Shown here: piece by piece, positions 45,766-54,867 of the stretch
Position numbering within the stretch: the first letter of the stretch is position 1
How the letters are laid out: the number at the start of each line of letters is the position of its first letter
Notes under the pieces: model-generated
Database searches by the model: none
Seen by the model: only the letters and a program-made list of their open reading frames with translations
Told to the model about the DNA's origin: nothing
Assembly: GCA_009711805.1 (NCBI GenBank)
Contig: VEMX01000014.1
Span: 62,001 to 126,000 of the forward strand
Source: Balneolaceae bacterium
GTDB taxonomy: Bacteria; Bacteroidota; Rhodothermia; Balneolales; Balneolaceae
Direction of reading: 5' to 3'
Length of the DNA: 64,000 nucleotides
Translations under genes and position numbers: made by a program

Positions 45766-48297
45766 CTACTTCTGAATCGAATTTGCCCGAAACATCATAT
45801 CCGCTGCTTGCAGGATTTTCATCCTTAATTGTTTGTTGTAGTCGGGGCGTTTAGCAAGGAAATCCCGAACGGTTTGCACGGCGGTATCCGAAGCGTAGTT
45901 TCCTAAAGTGGTATCCAGCCAGCGCTTTGGGAAAAAGATATCGCCGGTAACCTGTATTTCCTGCAATAGTTCCAGGCTGGGCAGAATGTATTTCTCAGAT
46001 TGTTGCACCCGCAAGGGATGGTGGAGATAGCCGATAGCGCCCAGCACCCAGGATTCGATTTGTCGGTTTTCTTCTTTCTTCAGGGAAGCAAAAAACACAT
46101 CTCTGATTTGTTGATTGGGCGAAAGAGCAGGGATAATAAACTCAAACCTTCGTAACCGGTCGGGGTTTTCGATACGCTCTTTCTGATTATTGAGGATGTC
46201 CCCGGCAATAGATGGATTTTTTATGGCAAGATCTCCGGCCATACTGATATAATCCCGCTCAGATAAATTCAACCCTTTCGGTTTCAAGTCTTCATTCCAG
46301 ACATCATATACTTTTTTGAGGGCATCCTCCGACAAAGCAATATTCCTGAAAGCGTTGAAGAAAGTTTTCTTTTTGCTGTTTTCTTCTTGTCGAAGCATCT
46401 GTTCCCACAAGATAGTTTCGAGTTCAGAAGTTCGTTCCATACGTTGTGCTTCTGTAAATAATCTCCAATAAATAGTTTGTAGTTGTCCAAGAGCCCGGCT
46501 CAGAAGAAGCTGATTTTCTTCCTTTTGAATGATGGCAAGCAGTTCTGTATAGTAATTGGCAGGCTGGACATCATTACCTTCCAGCATATTCTCATATAGG
46601 TTGATGAGTTCCGTTCCGCGTGCCACTTCATCCAGTTGCTCCCAGGCTGAAAGATTGTGAATGTTTGATGGAAACAGGCCATACCCATAGCCATTAGCAT
46701 TATAGATGGTACGATCTGTGGGGGTGAATTCGAGTGGAGTCTCTGTTCGTTCTGTTGTAATAGCGTGAGACTCAAAATCACTATTATCGCTGCTAAGCAG
46801 GGTAAATTTCTGCGGCCAGATACGATGGTCTCCTTTCGGGTCATTTTGCTTAAGTACAGCGTAATTACCGGTATCTGATGCAATGTTGAAGTGAGGACGT
46901 CCCGGGGTGTTCACCCACACCTGACTCCACGATTTCAGGTCATAATCTGATTTTTTGTCCAGGATGGAAATGAGGTCGGGCCAGGTGGCATTTTTAAAAG
47001 AATAAGTACTCAGATATTTCTGCAAGCCCTCTCTAAAGGTGTCTTCCCCCACCAGCAGCTCCAGCTGCCGCATCATAATGGGAGCTTTGTTATAGATGAT
47101 AGCTCCATACATTTGTCCGGCTTCATTCAGGTTGTCCAGCTTTTGGCGGATGGAATTGGCTCCTTCTGTCCGGTCTACCGAATAGGAACTTGGATAGTGG
47201 CGGAGCAGGAAATTCAATTCATGGTTAATATCCGGAAAATTGGGGTTCATAATCTTGGCGGCCATGAAATTGGCAAATACTTCTTTGGTCCACACATCAT
47301 TAAACCACTCCATGGTAACCAGGTCGCCAAACCACATGTGTGCCGTTTCGTGCGCAATTAAACTGGCCCGGCTCAGTAATTGAGATTCGGAAGGATCTTC
47401 TTCCAAAAACAAAGCAGATGCCCGGTATTGTATAGCTCCTACATGTTCCATTCCTCCATACTGAAAGGTGGGAATAAGGGCGAAGTCAAACTTTTGGAAG
47501 GGGTAGTCGATCCCGGTGTATTCTTCCAGCCACTGTAATGATGCAGCATGAAGTTGGAATATGTCGTCAATATTCCGTTCTGCTTTTTCAGTGTCAGTTT
47601 CGCGGTGCAGCATGGTCATCTCAATACCATCAACTGTTTGGGTTATCGACTCAAAATCCCCGACTGCAAAGGAGAACAGGTAGGAGCTGATGAGGTCTGA
47701 TGGGGAGAAGTCCAGGACTTTGGTAGAGTCTTTAGGTGTTTCAGAAGCCAGGGGCGCATTGGATATCGCATTCCAGGAGTGGGGAATTTCGAGGGTCAGG
47801 TCATAGGTAGCTTTTAAGTCTGGCTGATCGAATAAGGGAAAAGCGGTTCGGGCACGATCCGGGACAAAGAGTGTATAGAGATATTCAGGATTTCGATTTA
47901 AGGAAGTTTCACCTGCCGTAAATTCAATCTCAATGATATTTTCCCCCAATACTAAAAAGTCAGAAGGCAAGATGAGATGTTCTTGCTCAAATTGTATATC
48001 CACAGGAGTATCATTAATTGCCAGTGAAATTAAATGCTCCCTGCCTTCTCGAAAATCAAGGGGGATGTCTGTGGTATTATCATCTATTTTGAAAGACAGG
48101 GTTTCGCGAGCCTCAATGGGGGTATTTGGGTCTTCGGCTATGTTGAAATATAAGTCGTACTTAATATCCGAAATCACGGATGTTCTAAACTGAGCCAGGG
48201 AAAGGGAAACACCGGTTTCCATTTTTGGAGATTCATTTTGGGTACAGGATGTTAACATCATAATCAGGGCTGCCAAAAAAAGAGCGTATATTTTCAT
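45766..48297 (-). CDS. M1-family aminopeptidase lipoprotein
   Basis: ATG 48297 gives 843 residues with a lipoprotein signal (lipobox MLTSC, Cys18). The M1 active site is complete: the exopeptidase motif GGMEHVGAIQYR (in place of GAMEN), zinc motif HETAHMWFGDLVTMEWFNDV followed by WTKEVFANF with the third zinc ligand Glu. An N-terminal beta saddle, the thermolysin-like domain and a helical ERAP1-like C-terminal domain are all present. It should trim N-terminal residues from peptides at the periplasmic face, probably for nutrition. It is monocistronic and convergent with the MFS gene. Confidence 0.95.
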   Translation of the reverse strand: MKIYALFLAALIMMLTSCTQNESPKMETGVSLSLAQFRTSVISDIKYDLYFNIAEDPNTPIEARETLSFKIDDNTTDIPLDFREGREHLISLAINDTPVDIQFEQEHLILPSDFLVLGENIIEIEFTAGETSLNRNPEYLYTLFVPDRARTAFPLFDQPDLKATYDLTLEIPHSWNAISNAPLASETPKDSTKVLDFSPSDLISSYLFSFAVGDFESITQTVDGIEMTMLHRETDTEKAERNIDDIFQLHAASLQWLEEYTGIDYPFQKFDFALIPTFQYGGMEHVGAIQYRASALFLEEDPSESQLLSRASLIAHETAHMWFGDLVTMEWFNDVWTKEVFANFMAAKIMNPNFPDINHELNFLLRHYPSSYSVDRTEGANSIRQKLDNLNEAGQMYGAIIYNKAPIMMRQLELLVGEDTFREGLQKYLSTYSFKNATWPDLISILDKKSDYDLKSWSQVWVNTPGRPHFNIASDTGNYAVLKQNDPKGDHRIWPQKFTLLSSDNSDFESHAITTERTETPLEFTPTDRTIYNANGYGYGLFPSNIHNLSAWEQLDEVARGTELINLYENMLEGNDVQPANYYTELLAIIQKEENQLLLSRALGQLQTIYWRLFTEAQRMERTSELETILWEQMLRQEENSKKKTFFNAFRNIALSEDALKKVYDVWNEDLKPKGLNLSERDYISMAGDLAIKNPSIAGDILNNQKERIENPDRLRRFEFIIPALSPNQQIRDVFFASLKKEENRQIESWVLGAIGYLHHPLRVQQSEKYILPSLELLQEIQVTGDIFFPKRWLDTTLGNYASDTAVQTVRDFLAKRPDYNKQLRMKILQAADMMFRANSIQK

Positions 48298-48438
48298 AAA
48301 AATAACGATTGCGGAATTGTTGAACCATGAAGGTACTAACAATTATGGATTAGTCAATCGGGAAATGAATCTCTATGGCAGCTTGTAATACTACAGGAAT
48401 TTATTTGGCAGATTCGCATCCTGGTTTAATATCCGCAT

Positions 48439-50382
48439 TCAGTCCTGTTTCTGCGAAGTATCCACAATGGTGAAATTAACAGATTTTTTTATGGTTTCAC
48501 CAGATTGGCTGTCGGTGAACTCAATGACCAGTTCATAGTCACCTGGTTCGCGGTCCACAAGATCAATCTCCAGGGTTTCCTGAATCTGAGAGTCATAGTC
48601 ATCCAGATTCACGCTAATCCGGTTTACCTCTTGTTTGGTAAATAGTTTTTTCAGGAATCCCTTTCTTCTTTGTACATAAAACTCCACTTCCATTTTGGAG
48701 ATGCCTGATTCATTCGTTTCCAGGTTTATCGCCTGGAAGTGCATAAACAAATTGGTGGAATCCGGGATGTCTTCGTTTATGGATACAGTGAAAGGTATTT
48801 CATCATCCCATTGACTGGAACTGGTTTGGTAGCCAATAATAATGTCAGAGAGGGTAAATTCGGTGGGGGTACCTGGTGTGCGGTTTTCTTCTGAAGAAAC
48901 AGATCCCCGGGCTCTTAATGATGCCGGCAGTATTCGGCTATCATCTCGCCCGGTAGCTTCCTGGTCATAAAGTTGGGCAGAATATGTAAAGGATAAATCA
49001 GCATCGGTAGCGGGAATGTTAAAAATAGACTGTGCGGGGTGGAGCATTCCTTCATTATTGAAGGGAATTAGAGGAATGTGATTAGTTGACGGAATGGCTT
49101 CATCCCCAAAGTTGGTAACAGAGATATTGTGATTGAGGTGATACCTGTCCAGGTTTTCTGTTTGGTCCCTGGCCAGGGTATAAAGTATTTCCGGCTGGGG
49201 AAAACTATTCATGACAGCAAGGTAGTAGGGGGTGTTATTTTTATCATACAAGAGATATTGTTGACTTTCTACATCAATTGGAATCAGGTTTTGTAAATGA
49301 GTAGAGTGTTGGACAGGTGCTGTTCGCTCAATTTGTCTCAGCTCATGTTTATATATTGTACTTTGTGCATTAACCCAGGAAGCTTTGATAGAGGGAATAT
49401 TCTTTTCTACCAGATGGAAAAAATCTGCGAATGAAGTATGATACATCATGAGCTGTTTAGAATAAGAATACAATAATAAAGCCCCAGGAGAAGGTCTTTT
49501 TTTATATTTTTTACCGTATTTTTTTCTGTAAGCAGATTTAGGTACAAAATCACTGATGGAGCTTATGGCAGTAAATTGACGCTTTATCGCCGATTGCCCA
49601 AATATTTTTACCAGCGAGAGGCCTTTTGTTAAATTTAAATATACCCATATCTCAAATTCTGGTTCATAATAGCTATGGAGAGCTTTGTATAGGATACTGT
49701 CTATTACGGAACTATTTTTTAATAAGTCTCCCATTAATTCTCTGGCTTTGCGTTTCATCAGAACTTCATCAAAATCCAGAAATCCGCTATCTATAAAGTC
49801 AGGTTTTCCATAACGTAAGTATACCAATGTCCGATCGTCTGTCCCAAATACAGTATTGTCATTACGGCTAAAGTGTGTTTTTGAATATGCAATGCGTTCC
49901 CCGTGTTCGATGAGCCGTTCATTCTCCAGCGTTTCGGGGGTGGGGTCCAGGCTTTCCCAGTGTGATAAGACAATACCGGCGGCTTTGTATGGGTCTTTTT
50001 TGGCAATTCTTTCTATGTCTTTAAACCTATTTTTATCGAATACCGGAGCCAATTTCTGAATTTCTTCGAGTAGGTATTCCCGGTATTCATCAGTGCCACG
50101 AGAGCTAAGTGACCAATAGTATATTTTTGTAGCTGTATGATAAAGGTGACTTAATTTGTGTTTCCCAACCGCCTGTATTACAGCCGTGCCAATACGAGGA
50201 TCAATATTACGAGGGGAATCAATGGCATGGTAGGCTTTTATCCAATAGGTGAGAGCGGCATTGACATTACCGCTCTGATATAATTGCAATCCGGTATTGT
50301 AATAATGATCGTCGGCAGGGGGATCCGAAAAAGCATATGTGGATATTGAGAATAAAAAAATGGCAATAAGTAAAAAAAGCAC
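48439..50382 (-). CDS. GWxTD-like secreted protein, paralogue 3 (most diverged)
   Basis: The product has 647 residues from GTG 50382 (an in-frame stop lies just upstream) and a signal peptide (MLFLLIAIFLFSISTYAF). The N terminus looks TPR-like (YYNTGLQLYQSGNVNAALTY). The central part has FGTDDRTLVYLRYGKPDF, matching the GWxTD-domain pattern (TD-R-x3-Y-x2-YG-x-PD) except that Trp is replaced by Phe, and then FEIWVYLNL. A beta-rich C-terminal domain ends with a segment about carriage of mechanical-like repeats (FYVQRRKGFLKKLFTKQEVN). The family's function is unknown. It is the last of three tandem paralogues, 164 bp after the second. Confidence 0.75.
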   Translation of the reverse strand: MLFLLIAIFLFSISTYAFSDPPADDHYYNTGLQLYQSGNVNAALTYWIKAYHAIDSPRNIDPRIGTAVIQAVGKHKLSHLYHTATKIYYWSLSSRGTDEYREYLLEEIQKLAPVFDKNRFKDIERIAKKDPYKAAGIVLSHWESLDPTPETLENERLIEHGERIAYSKTHFSRNDNTVFGTDDRTLVYLRYGKPDFIDSGFLDFDEVLMKRKARELMGDLLKNSSVIDSILYKALHSYYEPEFEIWVYLNLTKGLSLVKIFGQSAIKRQFTAISSISDFVPKSAYRKKYGKKYKKRPSPGALLLYSYSKQLMMYHTSFADFFHLVEKNIPSIKASWVNAQSTIYKHELRQIERTAPVQHSTHLQNLIPIDVESQQYLLYDKNNTPYYLAVMNSFPQPEILYTLARDQTENLDRYHLNHNISVTNFGDEAIPSTNHIPLIPFNNEGMLHPAQSIFNIPATDADLSFTYSAQLYDQEATGRDDSRILPASLRARGSVSSEENRTPGTPTEFTLSDIIIGYQTSSSQWDDEIPFTVSINEDIPDSTNLFMHFQAINLETNESGISKMEVEFYVQRRKGFLKKLFTKQEVNRISVNLDDYDSQIQETLEIDLVDREPGDYELVIEFTDSQSGETIKKSVNFTIVDTSQKQD

Positions 50383-50546
50383 TTAGAAGCTTTCATATCC
50401 CGAATGTAAGTTATAAGACCATCATAAATAGATAGATAAAAAACAGGTATTGCTATAACATGAATATGCGATAAGGATTGCTTTTGAGAAATATTTTCCA
50501 ACCTGAGTTCAGGTAATAAATAGCCACAAAATTTTTAAAATGCCTT

Positions 50547-52541
50547 TTAAGGACGGTTTTTTGCTTCTTTAATCGCGAAGGTTATTTCTTTGGATAATGT
50601 ATTTTCAGTCTGTAAGTCTGTGGCTTCAATAACCAGTACGTATTCCCCCGGTTCGCGGTTGGCCAGTTCAACTTCCAGGGTTTCCTCAATCTGATTGGAG
50701 TAGTCATCCAGGGTTATACTAATTCGGTTTTGGTCTTTCTTACCAAACAGTTTCTTTAGTCCTCCCTTTTTGTCTTTAACATAAAATTCAACTTTCATTT
50801 GAGAGATATCGGATTCATTCGGCTGTAGGTTTATTGCCTGGAAGTGCATAAACAAGTTGGTGGAATCCGGGATATTTCCATCCAGAGAGACCGTGAAGGG
50901 AATGTCTTCTTCCCACTGTAGAGAATCGGTTTGGTAGCCGATCAAAATATCTGAAAGAGTAAAGGCAGTGGGGGGAGTCGGCTTGCGTGTTTCTTCGGAA
51001 GTTACCGATCCCTTTGCTTTCAGAGAGGCTGGTAATACACGCCCAGAGGCCATTCCAGAGGTTTCATCATCATAGAGCTGGGCTGAATAGGTAAATGACA
51101 AGTCTGCTTCCGGAATAGGAATCCTGAAGATGGATTGAGCTGGATGAAGTATCCCGTCGTTTTCAAAAGGAATGTTAGGAGCGTGGCTGACGGGAGGGAT
51201 TTCTTCGCCTCCATAACTGGTAACCGAGAGGTTGTGATTAAGGCGATATCGATTTACATCTTCGACTCCATTTTCACTAATCAGGTATAGCAGCTCCGCC
51301 TGGGGATAACTGTTCATCACCGACAGGTAATAGGGTTGATTGCGTTCGTTGTAAAAAAGATACTGATGATGCTCAACATCAAATGGTGTTAGATTATCCT
51401 GGTGAGATGATTTTTGGGTTGGCCCAGTCTGTTCAACTCTCCGCCGCTGGCGTACCAAATCATGTTTTTGTGCCATTGTCCATGATGAGGATACATGGGG
51501 ACCATCTATACTGAAACTTTTTTTTAGGTTGTGAAACATCTCGGCGAAGGTAGAATGATACGTCATTAACTGGCGGGTATATGTAAGAAGAAGAAGAGTG
51601 CCCGCACTTAACCATTTTTTCTTGATAAATCCCGGCCCTTGGGATATTTCATACTGGATGGCCCGGCCTTTTGAAAAAGCTCCGTTGGGAACAAAATCAC
51701 GCAGAGATTCAATTTGAGCAAATTTGTTTCTTGTGTAAGATTCTCCAAATATTTTAACTATCGTGCCCGATTCAGTAAGGTGTTGATACAGCCATATTTC
51801 ATATTCCATTTCCCGGTAAAACTTGATGGCTTGTTCCATCACTTTTTCAGTATCCTGGATTTTATCCATTAGATCCATTTGATATAAAGCCTCACTAGCC
51901 ATCGACTTCATAGCATGTTCGTCAAACCTGAGGATATCGGTGTAGACAATGTCCGGCTTTCCATATCTGAGATAGGTTAAGGTACGGTCATCGGTTTCAT
52001 ATACCGTATTATCGTTACGGGTGAAGTTCTTTTTGGCATAGGCAATACGTTCCCCGTGCTCAATGAGCCGTTCATTCTCCGGGGTTTCGGGAGTGGGATC
52101 CAGGCTTTTCCAGTGTGATAAGACAATACCGGCGGCTTTATACGGATCTTTCTTGGCAGTTTTATCCACATCTTTAAACCGGCTTCTGTCAAATACAGAG
52201 GCAGATTTTTGAATTTCTCTTCGTAGATATTCTTCATATTCACCCGTACCCCGCGATTTCAATGACCAATAAAATATGTTGGTAGCAATAGGGTATAGGT
52301 GTACCAGTTTATATTCTGAAACCGCCTGTACAAAAGCGGTGCCAATTCTGGGATCAATTTGTTGTTCACTTGTTGTAGATTTATATGCACTGGCCCAAAC
52401 CTGGAGAGCTCCGTTTATGTTACCGGCAACGTACAGATCCATTCCGGCGGTATAAGGATCTGTTTTTTGCAGGGTGTTTGAGAAGGAAAACACTGGATTA
52501 AAAAGAAAGACAAACAGTAGAAGGTGTTTAATATAGTTCAT
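50547..52541 (-). CDS. GWxTD-like secreted protein, paralogue 2
   Basis: The 664-residue product has a signal peptide (…FNPVFSFS), a TPR-like N-terminal domain (TAGMDLYVAGNINGALQVWA), the GWxTD-like stretch YETDDRTLTYLRYGKPDI with Tyr in place of Trp, YEIWLYQHL, and a C-terminal beta domain (DIPFTVSLDGNIPDSTNLFM). About 420 bp of its 5' part (52081-52502) are identical to the next copy upstream, while the segments after that diverge sharply. The leader also matches that of paralogue 1 in part (TTTATTATAGTCAG-like on the minus strand). No function is known. Confidence 0.78.
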   Translation of the reverse strand: MNYIKHLLLFVFLFNPVFSFSNTLQKTDPYTAGMDLYVAGNINGALQVWASAYKSTTSEQQIDPRIGTAFVQAVSEYKLVHLYPIATNIFYWSLKSRGTGEYEEYLRREIQKSASVFDRSRFKDVDKTAKKDPYKAAGIVLSHWKSLDPTPETPENERLIEHGERIAYAKKNFTRNDNTVYETDDRTLTYLRYGKPDIVYTDILRFDEHAMKSMASEALYQMDLMDKIQDTEKVMEQAIKFYREMEYEIWLYQHLTESGTIVKIFGESYTRNKFAQIESLRDFVPNGAFSKGRAIQYEISQGPGFIKKKWLSAGTLLLLTYTRQLMTYHSTFAEMFHNLKKSFSIDGPHVSSSWTMAQKHDLVRQRRRVEQTGPTQKSSHQDNLTPFDVEHHQYLFYNERNQPYYLSVMNSYPQAELLYLISENGVEDVNRYRLNHNLSVTSYGGEEIPPVSHAPNIPFENDGILHPAQSIFRIPIPEADLSFTYSAQLYDDETSGMASGRVLPASLKAKGSVTSEETRKPTPPTAFTLSDILIGYQTDSLQWEEDIPFTVSLDGNIPDSTNLFMHFQAINLQPNESDISQMKVEFYVKDKKGGLKKLFGKKDQNRISITLDDYSNQIEETLEVELANREPGEYVLVIEATDLQTENTLSKEITFAIKEAKNRP

Positions 52542-52676
52542 AAGATCGACCCATTTTATTTACACTGACTATAATAAATACCAATACCTTATGCAAGAAA
52601 TGGGATTTGGTAAGTGTAAGTGAAATTCTCGATATCAGTCAGTATTTCACAAAGAGAAATAGATTTTCAATCTTTT

Positions 52677-54698
52677 CTACGGTTCTACAATAGAAAATGG
52701 GATGATCTTCGAAATAGAGTTCCCGCTCCCCAGATCAGTAGCTTCAATAACCAGTTCATACTTCCCGGGCTCCCGGTCAGCCAGTTCAACTTCCAGGGTT
52801 TCCTCAATTTGATCGGAGTAGTCTTCCAGGGTCACACTAATTCGGTTTTGGTCTTTTTTCCCGAATAGTTTCTTCAAGAATCCACCCCTTTCTTTTACAT
52901 AGAACTCAACTTTCATTTGTGAGATATTGGATTCATTCGGCTGTAGGTTTATCACCTGGAAGTGCATAAACAAGTTGGTTGAGTCTGGGATATTTCCATC
53001 AAGAGATACTAAAAAAGGAATGTCTTCTTCCCACTGTAGTGAGTCAGTTTGATAGCCAATCAGGATATCAGATAGGGCAAAAGCTGAAGGGGATTCCGGT
53101 TTTTGTGATTCTTCGGAAGTTGCCATTCCACTTGCTTTCAGCGAGGCGGGTAGTACACGTCCTTTCCTCATACCGGATGCTTCCTGATCATAAACCTGAG
53201 CAGAGTACGTAAGCGATAAATTTGATTCAGGAACTGGAATTTTGAAAATGGATTGGGCCGGATGCAGTATCCCGTCGTTTTCAAAAGGAATGGTAGGAGC
53301 GTGGCTGACCGAAGGAACTTCCTCGCCTCCATAACTGGTAACCGAGAGATTGTGATTAAGGCGATACCTGTTTACATCTTCAACCTCATTTTTACTAATC
53401 AGGTACAGTAGCTCCGCTTGGGGATAACTGTTCATAACCGACAGGTAATAGGGCTGGTTGTGTTCATTATAAAAAAGATACTGATGGCTGTTTACCTCAA
53501 GTGGTCTAAGTTCATTGAGATGTAAAGAACGCTGATCGGGAGCAGTTTGAAGGACCCGTTCTCTTTGCATACTTAAAACACTCTTTTGAGACGAAATCCA
53601 GGAAGGGCTCACATTGGGCCCATTCATTCCAAAGCTTTTCTTAAGGTTAAGGAAGAGGCTTTCGAAGGTTGTATGATAGACCATTAATTGGCGGGTGTAT
53701 GAGAGTAAAAGCAAAGTGCCGGGACTTAGATGTTTTTTCTTTGCGATTGTAGAGTTTGGTTCACCTCTGCCAGTTCCGGCTTCTACTTTTGGTCCCCATA
53801 CAAGGTTATAGTGAGAAGAACGTGATTTCATAAAGGCAGATTTAGGAACAAAGTCTGTAAGGGATTCTATCTCACCAAATGTTCTTTTGTGATACGATTC
53901 TCCAAACATTTTAATAACATAACCGGCCTTGGTAAGGTTTTTATATAACCAAAGTTCATACTTGGGCTCTTTATAAAATATCATTGTATTTGATATTAAA
54001 GAATCAACTTTGTCGATCCTATCGAGTGCTGGAACTTGAGTCATAGCCTCATTGGCCATTGATTTCATATTATGTTCATTAAATTCCAGGGTACCTTTAT
54101 GGAGCAAATCAGGGGCACCGTACCTGAGATAAGTCCAGGATCTTTCATCGGTATCAAATACCGTATTGTCATTTTCGGTAAAATGCTTTTTTATGTAAGC
54201 AATACGTTCCCCATGCTCGATGAGCCGTTCATTTTCGGGGGTTTCGGGAGTGGGATCCAGGCTTTTCCAGTGTGATAAGACAATACCGGCGGCTTTATAC
54301 GGATCTTTCTTGGCAGTTTTATCCACATCTTTAAACCGGCTTCTGTCAAATACAGAGGCAGATTTTTGAATTTCTCTTCGTAGATATTCTTCATATTCAC
54401 CCGTACCCCGCGATTTCAATGACCAATAAAATATGTTGGTAGCAATAGGGTATAGGTGTACCAGTTTATATTCTGAAACCGCCTGTACAAAAGCGGTGCC
54501 AATTCTGGGATCAATTTGTTGTTCACTTGTTGTAGATTTATATGCACTGGCCCAAACCTGGAGAGCTCCGTTTATGTTACCGGCAACGTACAGATCCATT
54601 CCGGCGGTATAAGGATCTGTTTTTTGCAGGGTGTTTGAGAAGGAAAACACTGGATTAAAGAGAAAGACAAGTAGCAGAAGATGTTTAATGTAGTTCAT
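52677..54698 (-). CDS. GWxTD-like secreted protein, paralogue 1
   Basis: The 673-residue product is the first of the three tandem copies. Its first ~170 residues differ from paralogue 2 by one residue (Leu10 for Phe10), then the GWxTD-like stretch is FDTDERSWTYLRYGAPDL, and residues ~210-380 are clearly different, while the C-terminal beta domain is similar again (DIPFLVSLDGNIPDSTNLFM; YVKERGGFLKKLFGKKDQN). A signal peptide is present. The mosaic pattern points to gene conversion. The three genes face the same way with spacers of 135 and 164 bp, so each may have its own promoter. Confidence 0.78.
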   Translation of the reverse strand: MNYIKHLLLLVFLFNPVFSFSNTLQKTDPYTAGMDLYVAGNINGALQVWASAYKSTTSEQQIDPRIGTAFVQAVSEYKLVHLYPIATNIFYWSLKSRGTGEYEEYLRREIQKSASVFDRSRFKDVDKTAKKDPYKAAGIVLSHWKSLDPTPETPENERLIEHGERIAYIKKHFTENDNTVFDTDERSWTYLRYGAPDLLHKGTLEFNEHNMKSMANEAMTQVPALDRIDKVDSLISNTMIFYKEPKYELWLYKNLTKAGYVIKMFGESYHKRTFGEIESLTDFVPKSAFMKSRSSHYNLVWGPKVEAGTGRGEPNSTIAKKKHLSPGTLLLLSYTRQLMVYHTTFESLFLNLKKSFGMNGPNVSPSWISSQKSVLSMQRERVLQTAPDQRSLHLNELRPLEVNSHQYLFYNEHNQPYYLSVMNSYPQAELLYLISKNEVEDVNRYRLNHNLSVTSYGGEEVPSVSHAPTIPFENDGILHPAQSIFKIPVPESNLSLTYSAQVYDQEASGMRKGRVLPASLKASGMATSEESQKPESPSAFALSDILIGYQTDSLQWEEDIPFLVSLDGNIPDSTNLFMHFQVINLQPNESNISQMKVEFYVKERGGFLKKLFGKKDQNRISVTLEDYSDQIEETLEVELADREPGKYELVIEATDLGSGNSISKIIPFSIVEP

Positions 54699-54807
54699 CA
54701 GATCGACCTACAATGTTTATACTGACTATAATAAATGCCTATACCTAATGCAAGGTATAGGGTTCAATAAGTTCAGCACTTATGATCTAAGTAAGCAGTA
54801 GCAGAAA

Positions 54808-54838
54808 TAAAAAAGCTCCAATACCTAAGTATCGGAGC
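54808..54838 (-). terminator. Terminator of the ALDH7 gene
   Basis: On the minus strand a 9-bp stem (54838-54830 with 54823-54815, one G-U pair) and a 6-nt loop end in seven T's (54814-54808). It is 30 bp past the dehydrogenase stop. Confidence 0.9.
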
Positions 54839-54867
54839 AACTACACTTAATTCAGCTTTATCTTTAT

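Noticed and set aside
50383-50546. Possible small gene between GWxTD-like paralogues 2 and 3
   Set aside because: The open frame at 50501-50238 overlaps the start of paralogue 3 and reads as a shadow with no recognisable product.
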